Origin: Levilactobacillus cerevisiae
GTDB taxonomy: Bacteria; Bacillota; Bacilli; Lactobacillales; Lactobacillaceae
Direction: 5' to 3'
Assembly: GCF_003946245.1 (NCBI RefSeq)
Contig: NZ_RHNN01000021.1
Span: forward strand, 1 to 64,000
Length of the DNA stretch: 64,000 nt
Part shown: positions 55,815 through 64,000 of the stretch, in pieces
Layout of the letters: each line of letters opens with the position of its first letter
Position numbering within the stretch: the first letter of the stretch is position 1
Notes under the pieces: model-generated
Database searches by the model: none
The model's input: the letters and a program-made list of their open reading frames with translations, nothing else
Told to the model about the DNA's origin: nothing
Program-made: the position numbers and the translations under genes

Positions 55815-57173
55815 CTAGCGCCGTAATTCGTCTTTTAAACTTTCGATGTCCTTTTGCAACTCGGTATCAGTTTTCAAGGATTCGGTAATCTTGTCGTAGG
55901 CGTGAATCACGGTCGTGTGATCCTTGCCGCCAAATTCATTGCCAATCCGGGGTAGTGAAGCCTCAGTCAATTCGCGTGACAGGTACATGGCGATTTGCCG
56001 CGGCATGACGATGGCTTTCTTACGTTTCTTCCCCTTTAAGTCCTTGAGTGAGACGTTGAAGTAGTTCGCGACGCGGTCTTGAATCACAGGAATCGTGATG
56101 GCATCACTAGCATTGGCCAAGTTCAAGCTCTTCAAGGCTTCCGCGGCCAAATCAGTGGTGATTGGCTGGTGCATCAGCTGAGAGTAGGCTTGAACCCGGG
56201 CCAAGGCGCCCTCCAGTTCCCGGACGTTGGAATCAATCTGACCCGCGATGTAGCTGAGCGTATCGTCGGGGATGTCGATCTGGTCGGCGTCGGCCTTATT
56301 CCGTAAAATGGCGATCCGTGTCTCCAAGTCTGGTGGTGTGATATCAACGGAAAGACCCCAAGCAAACCGCGAAACGAGGCGGTCTTGGAGCTTGGGAATT
56401 TCGTTAGGTAGCCGGTCGGACGTCAGCACGATTTGCTTGCCGTCGTCGTAAAGGGCGTTGAATGTATGGAAGAACTCTTCTTGTGTTCCTTCCTTATTAG
56501 CGAAGAACTGAATATCATCAACCAGTAGCAGATCAACGTTACGGTACTCCTGACGGAACTGCTCCTGCGTCCGTGTTTGAATCGCATTAATAAAGTCGTT
56601 CGTGAAGGCCTCGCTAGTCACGTATTTGACCTTGGTGTCCGGGCGATCTTCCAGCATTTTATTGCCAATCGCGTGCATCAAGTGGGTCTTGCCTAAACCA
56701 ACGCCACCGTAGAAGAACAGCGGATTGTACATCACGCCGGGTTCTTCGGAGACCACCAGGGCCGCAGCGTGGGCCATCTGGTTGCCTTTTCCGATAACGA
56801 AAGTGTCAAATGTGTAGCGGGAATTCAGCGCCGTTTCCTTCATAAAGGTAGGCGTCGGCTCTGTCGAGACAGCTTCCCCAGGGGTCGCGGTCTTGGCCTT
56901 GAGCGTGGCTTGTTGCTGGCGCTCGCCCTCCAAAATGAGGATGGGCTGAATATCTTCGTGAACGGCTTGGTATGCGTATTCTACCAATTGCTGGTCCAGG
57001 TGTTGATGGGTCCAGTAATCACGATGCAGGGGTGATGGGAGTTCCAACGTTAATTTGTTGCCGTTTAAGGCAATCGGCTTGGCGGTTTCGATCCAGGTCG
57101 AGTAGGCTGTCTTGGAATTGTTTTTCTCAAACAAGGCCTTGATGTCAGTCCACAAAGTTAACATATCTGGCAC
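55815..57173 (-). CDS. dnaA: Chromosomal replication initiator DnaA
   Basis: The 452-residue protein has domain I (about 1-80, DnaB/SirA-type interaction), a short linker, the AAA+ domain with Walker A GGVGLGKT (156-163) and Walker [11 protein letters not shown], and domain IV with the [18 protein letters not shown]-binding signature. It melts oriC and regulates its own gene. The start is GTG 57171-57173 with AGGGGGA eight bases upstream. Confidence 0.99.
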   Translation of the reverse strand: MPDMLTLWTDIKALFEKNNSKTAYSTWIETAKPIALNGNKLTLELPSPLHRDYWTHQHLDQQLVEYAYQAVHEDIQPILILEGERQQQATLKAKTATPGEAVSTEPTPTFMKETALNSRYTFDTFVIGKGNQMAHAAALVVSEEPGVMYNPLFFYGGVGLGKTHLMHAIGNKMLEDRPDTKVKYVTSEAFTNDFINAIQTRTQEQFRQEYRNVDLLLVDDIQFFANKEGTQEEFFHTFNALYDDGKQIVLTSDRLPNEIPKLQDRLVSRFAWGLSVDITPPDLETRIAILRNKADADQIDIPDDTLSYIAGQIDSNVRELEGALARVQAYSQLMHQPITTDLAAEALKSLNLANASDAITIPVIQDRVANYFNVSLKDLKGKKRKKAIVMPRQIAMYLSRELTEASLPRIGNEFGGKDHTTVIHAYDKITESLKTDTELQKDIESLKDELRR

Positions 57174-57272
57174 TGATGTTTCCCCCTAATTTTCAATTAA
57201 AATCTCATCTAGCGTTTGGACGGATTCCACCCAAACGAAAACGTAAGTCCAGTGTAGCATGAAGAAAAAAAG

Positions 57273-57542
57273 TTTTCCACAGGGTATTCCGAGGTGTGCA
57301 TAATTGTTTCACAGGAAGTGGATTGAGTTATCCACAGGGTCGGAAAAATCTGTGGATAAATTTAAGCGACTAAAGTTATGCACAGGTTCAAGCTAACTAA
57401 GAATAGCACAACGGTAAGTGTTTCACAAGTTATCCACAGAAATCACAATTCCTGTTTTTTTAGAATTCACAGTCTGTGGAACGGTGGATAACTCGGTTGG
57501 CAAGTCCGGAATAACTTTTCCTTAAAACTAGAGTTATCCACA
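57273..57542. other. oriC: oriC part 1 (upstream of dnaA): cluster of DnaA boxes
   Basis: Boxes at 57273 (TTTTCCACA), 57295 (TGTGCATAA), 57328 (TTATCCACA), 57351 (TGTGGATAA), 57376 (TTATGCACA), 57430 (TTATCCACA), 57484 (GGTGGATAA) and 57534 (TTATCCACA), in both orientations. With the dnaA-dnaN boxes they form a bipartite origin, and replication genes and ribosomal genes point away from it on both sides. Confidence 0.92.
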
Positions 57543-57627
57543 GGCAAAGTGCATGAAACAAATTTTACTGGGCACAACTTTTTTAATGAAATTCAAAGTT
57601 GCTGTTTCATTTCTCTCTTTTTTATGC

Positions 57628-57633
57628 TAATAT
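57628..57633 (+). promoter_or_regulatory. Predicted rpmH promoter (-10)
   Basis: Extended -10 TG-n-TAATAT about 77 bases upstream of rpmH, with no strong -35. Confidence 0.45.
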
Positions 57634-57709
57634 GTTCAGGAAATGCATTTAGTATTTGTCTGGCAACACCAGATAAAAAATAGTCATAGATCAGAGAGGA
57701 GATTTTACG

Positions 57710-57844
57710 ATGAAGCGCACTTTCCAACCAAAGAAACGTCACCGTTCCCGTGTCCACGGCTTCCGCAAGCGCATGAGCACTAGTAATGGCCGTCAAGTAT
57801 TAGCACGTCGCCGTCAAAAGGGACGTAAAGTATTGTCTGCATAG
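57710..57844 (+). CDS. rpmH: 50S ribosomal protein L34
   Basis: The 44-residue, very basic protein reads [20 protein letters not shown] and ends KGRKVLSA, identical in form to L34 of other Firmicutes. GAGGAG lies eight bases upstream of the ATG. It is the first gene right of oriC, followed by rnpA. Confidence 0.98.
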   Translation: MKRTFQPKKRHRSRVHGFRKRMSTSNGRQVLARRRQKGRKVLSA

Positions 57845-57939
57845 GCCGCTGATGGTTCAGTGGTCTTTTTATTTTATCTGCGGGGAGACTGGAACACCAA
57901 TCCCGCGCGGACTGTAAATCGAGAATTTTGGAGATGCAC

Positions 57940-58296
57940 ATGCGAAAATCTTACCGCATTAAGAAAGAAGCGGAATTTCAGCAGGTCTTTGAAACCAGGA
58001 ATTCAGTCGCAAACCGGCAATTCGTGGTCTACTCAATGGAAAAACCTAACCAAAAGCACTTTCGGGTCGGCATTTCCGTCGGGAAAAAGATTGGTAACGC
58101 CGTTCACCGTAATTGGGTGAAGCGCCGGATCCGGCAGAGCCTTCTCGAGCTGAAGCCATATTTGAAACAAGATGTGGATTTTCTCGTGATTGCGCGGCCC
58201 CGGGCGGACGGTATCAGTATGCCCGACGCGAAGAGCAGCATGATTCACGTGTTGAAGTTAGCGAAACTACTGGATTCCAACTATAGCGAGGAATAA
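57940..58296 (+). CDS. rnpA: Ribonuclease P protein component
   Basis: The 118-residue basic protein has [19 protein letters not shown] and the RNR-type motif [12 protein letters not shown]. It assists the RNase P RNA in tRNA 5' maturation. The ATG at 57940-57942 lies six bases after GGAG; earlier in-frame starts overlap that site. It overlaps no neighbour but leads directly into yidC. Confidence 0.96.
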   Translation: MRKSYRIKKEAEFQQVFETRNSVANRQFVVYSMEKPNQKHFRVGISVGKKIGNAVHRNWVKRRIRQSLLELKPYLKQDVDFLVIARPRADGISMPDAKSSMIHVLKLAKLLDSNYSEE

Positions 58297-58298
58297 AC

Positions 58299-59141
58299 GT
58301 GAAAAACGTGAAAAAGTACAAACGTACCCTACTTATGCTGGGCATTGTGAGTCTGGTCTTTATCCTTTCTGCTTGTAGCAATAAGCCAATCACCAATCAA
58401 AGTACCGGGATCTGGGACGGATTAATCGTCTTAAACTTCTCGCGGGCGATTATCTGGTTGGCCAACTTGTTCGGCGGCAGTTACGGTGTCGGGATCATTG
58501 TCTTCACCATTATCATTCGGGTGATCTTGTTGCCACTGATGATCTTCCAAACGCGCAGCATGCGGAAGACCCAAGAGGTGCAACCACAATTAAAGGCCCT
58601 CCAAAAGAAATATTCGTCTAAAGACCGTGAAACCATGGCCAAGCTACAATCCGAACAGCAAAAGCTGTATTCGGAAGCCGGCATCAATCCGTTGATGGGG
58701 TGCTTGCCAGCCTTGGTTCAACTGCCAATTATCTGGGCTTTGTACCAGGCCATTTGGCGGACGGCCGTTCTGCGGTCCGGGACTTTCCTGTGGTTACAAT
58801 TGGGCCACAAGGACCCGTACTTCATTTTGCCAATCTTGGCCGCGTTAGCGACGTTCGCAAGTTCGTGGTTAACCACCAAGTCGGCACCGGAAACCAACTC
58901 CATGAACATGATGATGGTTGTGGGGATGCCGGTGGTGGTCTTCTTCACCGCCTTGAACGTTGCATCGTCCCTGTCACTGTACTGGACGGTTTCCTACATT
59001 TTCCAAGTGGGTCAAACCTTACTCATTCAAAATCCGTGGAAGATTCAAGCGGAACGCGATGAGAAACAAAGGGAAAAGAACCAGCATGACCGCGCCGTGA
59101 AGAAAGCTGTTCGGCGGGCCAAGCAAAGCAAACGTAAGTAA
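58299..59141 (+). CDS. yidC: Membrane protein insertase YidC (SpoIIIJ/OxaA1 type, lipoprotein)
   Basis: The 280-residue lipoprotein has the lipobox LSAC (Cys26), a large extracellular gap, five membrane segments and the conserved Arg in IIRVILLPLM that forms the hydrophilic groove. It ends in a basic tail (KKAVRRAKQSKRK) that docks ribosomes. The start is GTG 58299-58301, two bases after rnpA stops. It inserts membrane proteins with or without SecYEG. Confidence 0.96.
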   Translation: MKNVKKYKRTLLMLGIVSLVFILSACSNKPITNQSTGIWDGLIVLNFSRAIIWLANLFGGSYGVGIIVFTIIIRVILLPLMIFQTRSMRKTQEVQPQLKALQKKYSSKDRETMAKLQSEQQKLYSEAGINPLMGCLPALVQLPIIWALYQAIWRTAVLRSGTFLWLQLGHKDPYFILPILAALATFASSWLTTKSAPETNSMNMMMVVGMPVVVFFTALNVASSLSLYWTVSYIFQVGQTLLIQNPWKIQAERDEKQREKNQHDRAVKKAVRRAKQSKRK

Positions 59142-59163
59142 CACCAACTGAAATGCATTTCTG

Positions 59164-59197
59164 AGTCGCCCTGACGAAAGTGGGGCGGCTTTTTTTT
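59164..59197 (+). terminator. Intrinsic terminator of yidC
   Basis: Stem GTCGCCC with GGGGCGGC followed by eight T residues. Confidence 0.92.
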
Positions 59198-59328
59198 GTG
59201 AAAAGAGTGCGACCAAAGGCGCTTAGCTGGCGAGCATTAAGGCTGATAGCCGGATAATCCCGGGCTTGGATTATTCGGCTATCAGTTTTAAGCGGAGTCG
59301 GCTGCCTTGGGTCGCACTCTTTTCACAA
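59196..59328. repeat. 133-bp near-perfect inverted-repeat hairpin downstream of yidC
   Basis: The outer arms TTGTGAAAAGAGTGCGACC and GGTCGCACTCTTTTCACAA are perfect 19-bp complements. The apical stem CTGATAGCCGGATAATCC with GGATTATTCGGCTATCAG is almost perfect (one G-T), and the middle pairs partly. It is unrelated in sequence to the cloverleaf repeats. It could be a MITE remnant or a structured RNA. The interval 59329-59746 beyond it shows no gene or clear element. Confidence 0.85.
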
Positions 59329-59746
59329 GGTAGCGGTGGTGCGTGCCCTAAAACAACTGATCCTGAACTAATTAGCTCTAAACCAACCGGTCCCAAATCC
59401 AGTGAGCTCAAATCGGGGACCAAAAATCAAGTCCGCCAAAAAGCCAATCATCCCCAACAATGCTCACATAGAGTACTAACGAAACTCATCCAACATTTGT
59501 GACCCCAATTCGCTAGGCTTAAGGGTTTCTTACGGTTTGAACACGCAAATAAGGTCACGGCCAACCTCAAATTCAGGTTAAACCTGGCCCTAAATTGTGA
59601 ATCCTAGCAAGAATTTAATTTCGTTAGGGAATACTTAGGGAACCGTTACGCTTTCACCACGCCCCAGTCACGTTTTCTTCGCAAAACACCGGCACCATTG
59701 AGGCTAATGATGCGGCATAAGTTTTGAGAGAAAAGAAGGGATTTTT

Positions 59747-60943
59747 GTGGAAGCAATAACGAAAACGGCGGTGAAGAAAAAACGGCCGTATCTATACGAA
59801 GTGGACTTCATGCGGCTATTTTTCATCTGCGGGGTGCTGTTTAACCACAGCATCAACGTGGTGCTTGACGCCATGAGTACCACCGGGTGGGCCAGCACGA
59901 GCTTGAGCGACGTCCGGTTAATGTTTCACTACAGCCGTAACGGGTTTCTGTTCATGAGTGGTCTGGTCCTGGCGATGAATTATTACAAACGCCACGAGTG
60001 GGGGCGCTTTTATAAAAAACGTTTTGGCGGCAGTCTGGGGCCGTACCTCGCTTGGAACCTGATTTTCTTGATCCTCTATACCAGTTTGGGTGGCGGCAGT
60101 ACCGGGCAGTCATTTGGGCTGACCTACCTTGACGACATAGTTCACGGCGGGCACTACTACATGTATTACATGTTGCTGGTGATGCAGTTATACCTCGTCT
60201 TCCCGGGAATCGTCTGGCTGTTCCAGCACAGTCAGCATCACTTGCGGTTGCTAGGCGTCAGCTTTGTGGTCCAACTGGCCATCGATGCCTGGATCAAATT
60301 TCAACTGGAATACCTGAACTTGGCGGGATGGCCGTACTGGTTCCGCCACTTTAACATTAATATTTTTGTATATGAATTTTACATTATCTTTGGCGTCTAC
60401 ACGGCCCTGCACTACCGCGAGGTCTCGACGTTTATCGACCGGCACATCAAGGTGATTGCGGCCAGCGCGTTGGCGTTGTGCCTGGGCACCGTGGCCTACC
60501 TGCGTTGGTGGAACATGGGTGTCTTGCATATGAGCTACGACTTTGCCACCTCGCCGCACCAGCCGTACATGCAGGTCTTTGACGCCGTAATGATTGTCAC
60601 GGTGTTCTGGCTGGGACAGCGTTATGCCAAATGGCGGGCCGGCAGTCTGCCCCCCGAACTGGCGCAGAACGTCAAGACGGGTGCGAAGATCAGCTTCGGT
60701 ATGTATTTGAACCAATCATTTTGCTTGTATTTGCTCGGACGCTTTCTGGGCACGCTAACCGTGAACGATGGCACGCTTCTGGCCATCTTGCCGGTCGGCT
60801 ACGGCGTCGTGCTCACGCTGTCGGTGGCGGTGGCGTACTTCTGTTACCGGGTGGCGCCGTTTGGCTGGCTGATTGGGCGGCCGCAGTGGCATCCGTGGCA
60901 GTGGCTCGCCACCCTACGCCAACCCATCCACGCCGAAAAGTAG
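59747..60943 (+). CDS. Acyltransferase-3-like membrane protein
   Basis: The 398-residue protein has about ten membrane helices and begins YLYEVDFMRLFFICGVLFNH, the start of the acyltransferase-3 family (OafA/IcaC-like), with the catalytic His expected in the first helix (NH). Such enzymes acetylate or otherwise modify cell-surface polysaccharides or wall polymers. The start is GTG 59747-59749 after GAAGGGA. It is an insertion relative to the usual yidC-jag order. Confidence 0.8.
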   Translation: MEAITKTAVKKKRPYLYEVDFMRLFFICGVLFNHSINVVLDAMSTTGWASTSLSDVRLMFHYSRNGFLFMSGLVLAMNYYKRHEWGRFYKKRFGGSLGPYLAWNLIFLILYTSLGGGSTGQSFGLTYLDDIVHGGHYYMYYMLLVMQLYLVFPGIVWLFQHSQHHLRLLGVSFVVQLAIDAWIKFQLEYLNLAGWPYWFRHFNINIFVYEFYIIFGVYTALHYREVSTFIDRHIKVIAASALALCLGTVAYLRWWNMGVLHMSYDFATSPHQPYMQVFDAVMIVTVFWLGQRYAKWRAGSLPPELAQNVKTGAKISFGMYLNQSFCLYLLGRFLGTLTVNDGTLLAILPVGYGVVLTLSVAVAYFCYRVAPFGWLIGRPQWHPWQWLATLRQPIHAEK

Positions 60944-60950
60944 CGTCGCA

Positions 60951-61188
60951 CCGGATCTGGTTTACTAGGATGTTGGCAGTGCCTCCGGGCTGGTGAAAAT
61001 GAGACCGGATTGCTGTGGGCGCCCGTCTGGAGCCAAAAGGCGGTCTCCAGACTTACTTTGAGCCGCTGAGAAACGCGTCTCAAAGATAGCAATTGCCTAA
61101 CCGGCAAGAACCGCCGCTAAGGCAATTCCCACGGCTTGGCTCATTTTCACCAGCCCTGCGGCGAACATTGTGGTAACCCGTGATCCGG
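60951..61188 (+). repeat. Cloverleaf-fold dispersed repeat, copy E
   Basis: 238 bp. Ends CCGGATC/GATCCGG, then ATGTT/AACAT, then the closing stem CGGGCTGGTGAAAATGAG with CTCATTTTCACCAGCCC. Hairpins GTCTGGAG/CTCCAGAC, TTTGAGcCGC/GCGtCTCAAA and AATTGCCTA.CGGC/GCCG.TAAGGCAATT. Best preserved copy in the window. Confidence 0.9.
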
Positions 61189-61270
61189 GCGTGCGCAATT
61201 TCTCTGTGACTGGGTAGCGTCGTCCGGGTCCAAAAAGGTTAACAGTAGCGACACTGCTGATGGACTAGCC

Positions 61271-61490
61271 GGGTTACACGGATGTGAGCCGAGAGGGCGG
61301 CGAAAATAAACTCAGCCGGAGGAACGCCCTTAACGGCGGGTTAGGCCGTTTAGGGCGTTGGCGTCTTTGAGACTTGGTTTTTAAGGCTCAAAGCGAGCCC
61401 GAAGACCGCCTTTTGGCTTCGGGTGTCCGCCCCCAGCGTTCCGGTTTATTTTCGCCGCCCGGTAAGGCGCCAGTGATATCCGTGTAACCC
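61271..61490 (-). repeat. Cloverleaf-fold dispersed repeat, copy F (inverted)
   Basis: 220 bp in the opposite orientation to copy E. Ends GGGTTACACGGAT and ATCCGTGTAACCC are perfect 13-bp complements; inner stem GGGCGGCGAAAATAAAC with GTTTATTTTCGCCGCCC. Hairpins CCCGAAG/CTTCGGG, TTTGAGcCTT/AAGtCTCAAA and AACGCCC/GGGCGTT: all different from copy E but all paired. The short gaps around it, up to jag, show no gene. Confidence 0.9.
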
Positions 61491-61548
61491 AGACCAGACG
61501 CGTTATGGTATACTAATGCTTAGCGAAAACAACATGGAGGAATGGATG

Positions 61549-62349
61549 ATGACGATCTACACGGGGAAAACGGAAGAGGCAGCGATTGCGGCGGGACTGG
61601 CTGCGCTGAATACGAGTCGCGACCAAGTTGTCACCAAGGTGGTCACCGCTCCACGCAAGGGTTGGCTGGGTATTGGTCATCGCGATGCTATGGTTGATGT
61701 GACATTGAAGCCCGTTGCTGTGGCACAAGAACAGGCGAGCCAGGCAGTCACCCAACCGGTTAAAGCAGTTGCGACGCCAGCGCCGGTTGACCAGCCAACG
61801 ACACCGGCGTCTGTAGCGCCCCAAGCGGCGGCTAAGCCAGTTCAACCGGTTGTCCCAGACTCACCAGCCATTGACCCCGCAAAACGCCGTGAGCAACGAC
61901 AGGCGGCCATTGACGGCGTGCAGGACTATTTAGCCACCATCGTCGATCAACTGGGCATCGATGCCAGTTTGGACGTTGAAAACGTGGCTCACCGGCAAGT
62001 TCACCTGTCTTTTACCACCGACAAGGAAGGCTTATTAATCGGGAAGCACGGCCGAACGATTAACGCGCTTCAGAGTTTAGCCCAACTCTATTTAAACCAT
62101 CACGGTGCCGCTCACGTGGACGTGGTGCTGGACGTGGCGGGCTACCGGGAACGGCGGACGGCGACGTTGACTCGGCTGGCTGAATCAACGGCCCGCGAAG
62201 TTGTGGCGACCGGCAAGCCGATTTATTTGGACCCGATGCCATCGTTTGAACGGAAACAGATTCACGCTGTTTTGGCTAGAAATCGCTACGTCACAACTTA
62301 TTCGGCTGGCAAAGAGCCACACCGCGCCGTTGTGATTGAGCCGGATTAG
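61549..62349 (+). CDS. jag: RNA-binding protein Jag/KhpB
   Basis: The 266-residue protein has an N-terminal Jag_N domain (YTGKTEEAAIAAGL to PRKGWLGIG), a Pro/Ala/Val-rich linker (about 55-115), a KH domain with GKHGRTINALQSLAQLY, and an R3H domain (ATLTRLAESTAREV to HAVLARN). KhpA/KhpB bind RNA and affect cell division and elongation. The ATG at 61549-61551 is eight bases after GGAGG; an adjacent upstream ATG is also possible. Confidence 0.94.
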   Translation: MTIYTGKTEEAAIAAGLAALNTSRDQVVTKVVTAPRKGWLGIGHRDAMVDVTLKPVAVAQEQASQAVTQPVKAVATPAPVDQPTTPASVAPQAAAKPVQPVVPDSPAIDPAKRREQRQAAIDGVQDYLATIVDQLGIDASLDVENVAHRQVHLSFTTDKEGLLIGKHGRTINALQSLAQLYLNHHGAAHVDVVLDVAGYRERRTATLTRLAESTAREVVATGKPIYLDPMPSFERKQIHAVLARNRYVTTYSAGKEPHRAVVIEPD

Positions 62350-62411
62350 TTTAGGTTTGACAAATGAGCCGTTAGCCCTTATAGTGAAGACAATCATTCT
62401 TATCAAGTTTA

Positions 62412-62476
62412 CGATAAAGTAGTGAAAGTACTTTATCCACGTACAGTTAGGTGGCGTGGAGTAGGTGCTTTTTTTT
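62412..62476 (+). terminator. Probable terminator of jag
   Basis: Imperfect stem with CCACG/CGTGG at its top, followed by eight T residues, about 60 bases after jag. Confidence 0.55.
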
Positions 62477-62498
62477 ATGGCGTTAAATGATACGCCCG

Positions 62499-62720
62499 GC
62501 GGGTTGAACCGGTGTGGCGGCCTCCGGGCTGGTGAAAATGGGACCGGAACGCTGTGGGCGCCCGTCTGGAGCCAAAGAGCGGTCTCCAAACTTACTTTGA
62601 GCCGCTGAGAGTCGCGTCTCAAAGATAGCAGTTCCCTAAGCGACCAAGACCGTCACTAAGGCAATTCCCACGGCGAGGCCCATTTTCACCAGCCCTGCGG
62701 CGGACACGGGTTTAGCCCGC
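62499..62720 (+). repeat. Cloverleaf-fold dispersed repeat, copy G
   Basis: 222 bp between jag and mnmE. Ends GCGGG/CCCGC and closing stem CGGGCTGGTGAAAATGGG with CCCATTTTCACCAGCCC. The first two hairpins are kept; the third is partly broken (AGTTCCCTAAG opposite TAAGGCAATT), so this copy is decaying. Confidence 0.85.
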
Positions 62721-63015
62721 GACGTCGCCATTTTCCTGAGGGTGGTTGATACCCGGGCCACCTTGATCCGCCGCTGGTCGCTGACAAGGCGTTAACCCCT
62801 GGCAACGGCTGCGACCAGTCATGGCCACTGCTGGGGTTACAGGGGTGACGAATGAACTACGGAAAGTAGACGAGATAGGATTACAAGTAAACTGATAAAT
62901 TGGTAGCAAGACCAATAAAAAACGCAGGCAAGTACAAAGACATCCGGGCTAAACTCGTGTTCGCCCGGTAAGGCGCTAACAACGGCAACGCCACGGATGA
63001 AGAGGAGGATGACTG
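62721..63015. other. Intergenic region upstream of mnmE
   Basis: No gene. It holds an inverted repeat GCTGGTCGC/GCGACCAGT (about 62771-62820) and, at about 62951-62970, a short fragment CGCCCGGTAAGGCGC-like, similar to the end of repeat copy F. mnmE must have its own promoter here, which I could not place with confidence. Confidence 0.4.
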
Positions 63016-64000
63016 ATGGCAGTTACGACAACAGAATTTGATACCATTGCGGCAATTTCTACCCCGCCTGGTGAAGGTGGGATTTCTATTATTCGGTTGA
63101 GCGGCGAGGAAGTCTTTGCCGTTGCCGGAAAACTCTTTAAGGGCACCGATTTGACTAAAGTGGCTAGCCACACGATTCACTATGGCCACATCATGGATCC
63201 GGAAACTAATGACGAGGTCGACGAAGTCATGGTCACCGTTATGCGGGCGCCGAAGACCTATACCAAAGAAGATATTATTGAAATCAACTGTCACGGTGGT
63301 ATCGTGGCCACCAACCGAATTTTACAGCTATGCTTGAGCTACGGTGCACGGTTGGCAGAACCCGGTGAGTACACCAAGCGAGCCTTTCTCAACGGTCGAA
63401 TTGATTTGACGCAGGCCGAGTCCGTCATGGACCTGATTCGGGCCAAAACGGACAAGTCAATGAAGGTTGCATTAGACCAACTAGACGGTGATTTGTCTAA
63501 ATTGATTCGAAATTTGCGGCAAGACATCCTCGATGCCCTGGCTCAAGTTGAGGTCAACATTGACTACCCCGAATACGATGACGTGGAAACCATGACCACC
63601 AAAATGCTGCTGGAGAAGGCCCAAGAGGTCCAAAAGCAGATCAAGGTGCTCCTGTCAACGGCCAAGCAAGGGAAGGTCTTGCGTGAAGGACTGGCCACAG
63701 CTATTGTGGGCCGGCCCAACGTGGGGAAGAGCAGCCTGCTCAACCACCTGTTGCACGAAGACAAGGCCATCGTGACCGACGTGGCCGGAACCACGCGTGA
63801 CGTGATTGAAGAGTACGTCAACGTCAAGGGCGTTCCTTTGAAATTGATCGACACGGCGGGGATTCGGGATACCCAAGATAAGGTTGAAAAAATTGGGGTT
63901 GAACGCTCGCGTAAAGCCATTAACACTGCTGATTTGGTGATGTTGGTCTTAAACGCCAGTGAACCGTTGACCTATGAAGACCGCGAGCTGTTACAGGCGA
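63016..64000 (+). CDS. mnmE: tRNA uridine-5-carboxymethylaminomethyl modification GTPase MnmE (partial)
   Basis: The first 328 residues are present; the gene runs off the right edge (family length about 460). Visible are the N-terminal folate-binding domain ([51 protein letters not shown]), the first helical part, and the G domain with [10 protein letters not shown] (P loop), GTTRD and DTAGIRD. With MnmG it modifies U34 of several tRNAs. AGGAGG precedes the ATG by about nine bases. Confidence 0.97.
   Translation, partial: MAVTTTEFDTIAAISTPPGEGGISIIRLSGEEVFAVAGKLFKGTDLTKVASHTIHYGHIMDPETNDEVDEVMVTVMRAPKTYTKEDIIEINCHGGIVATNRILQLCLSYGARLAEPGEYTKRAFLNGRIDLTQAESVMDLIRAKTDKSMKVALDQLDGDLSKLIRNLRQDILDALAQVEVNIDYPEYDDVETMTTKMLLEKAQEVQKQIKVLLSTAKQGKVLREGLATAIVGRPNVGKSSLLNHLLHEDKAIVTDVAGTTRDVIEEYVNVKGVPLKLIDTAGIRDTQDKVEKIGVERSRKAINTADLVMLVLNASEPLTYEDRELLQA

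Noticed and set aside
60199-60212. CTTCCCGGGAATC as a second Noc site
   Set aside because: It has mismatches on both outer sides and lies in the coding region of the acyltransferase, where codon content explains it.

Overview
This window is the replication-origin region of a member of the Lactobacillaceae. The gene order rlmH-htrA-walJ-walI-walH-walK-walR, rplI-gdpP, rpsR-ssb-rpsF, gyrA-gyrB-recF-yaaA-dnaN-dnaA | rpmH-rnpA-yidC-jag-mnmE is the classic oriC neighbourhood of low-GC Gram-positive bacteria. The moderately GC-rich sequence, the DUF5776, MucBP and DUF285 surface proteins, the LPxTxE-type sorting signal and the T-box-controlled peptide-binding lipoproteins point to a Levilactobacillus- or Lactiplantibacillus-like species. 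The species cannot be fixed from the sequence alone.

Layout. 1-3100: an AT-rich accessory segment with a broken prolyl-tRNA editing gene and a single-chain MmeI-like modification or restriction enzyme, next to the 3' end of rlmH. 3558-13090: rlmH, a cluster of DnaA boxes, htrA and the WalRK regulon genes, split by a terminator and by structured repeats. 13622-31611: a tRNA-Lys gene and small accessory genes (YczE-like membrane protein, matrixin-type secreted protease, T-box-controlled peptide-binding lipoprotein, MFS exporter, FMN reductase, CcpA-controlled alcohol dehydrogenase), then dnaB, rplI, gdpP, a TipA-like regulator, a degenerate IS200/IS605 transposase and a DUF5776 surface protein. 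32500-39400: a tandem duplication of [T-box, peptide-binding lipoprotein, amidohydrolase]. 39551-40718: rpsF-ssb-rpsR. 41023-43576: a flavin electron-transfer operon. 43792-47538: a regulator pair and a BspA-like LPxTxE surface protein. 47728-57173: gyrA to dnaA. 57710-64000: rpmH to mnmE, which runs off the right edge.

The origin is bipartite: DnaA boxes lie on both sides of dnaA, and a DnaA-trio/AT-rich element lies beside dnaN. Chromosome-organisation sites are also readable: two exact parS sites (28899 and 31621), an exact copy of the B. subtilis Noc-site palindrome (13075), and a third DnaA-box cluster beside rlmH.

The most unusual feature is a family of seven dispersed intergenic elements of about 220 bp (6079, 7353, 7648, 20452, 60951, 61271, 62499). 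Their sequences differ, but all but the truncated copy at 7648 can fold into the same cloverleaf of one long closing stem and three hairpins, with many compensatory base changes between copies. This looks like a structured RNA or a structure-constrained mobile repeat. I do not recognise it as a named family. A separate 133-bp near-perfect hairpin follows yidC.
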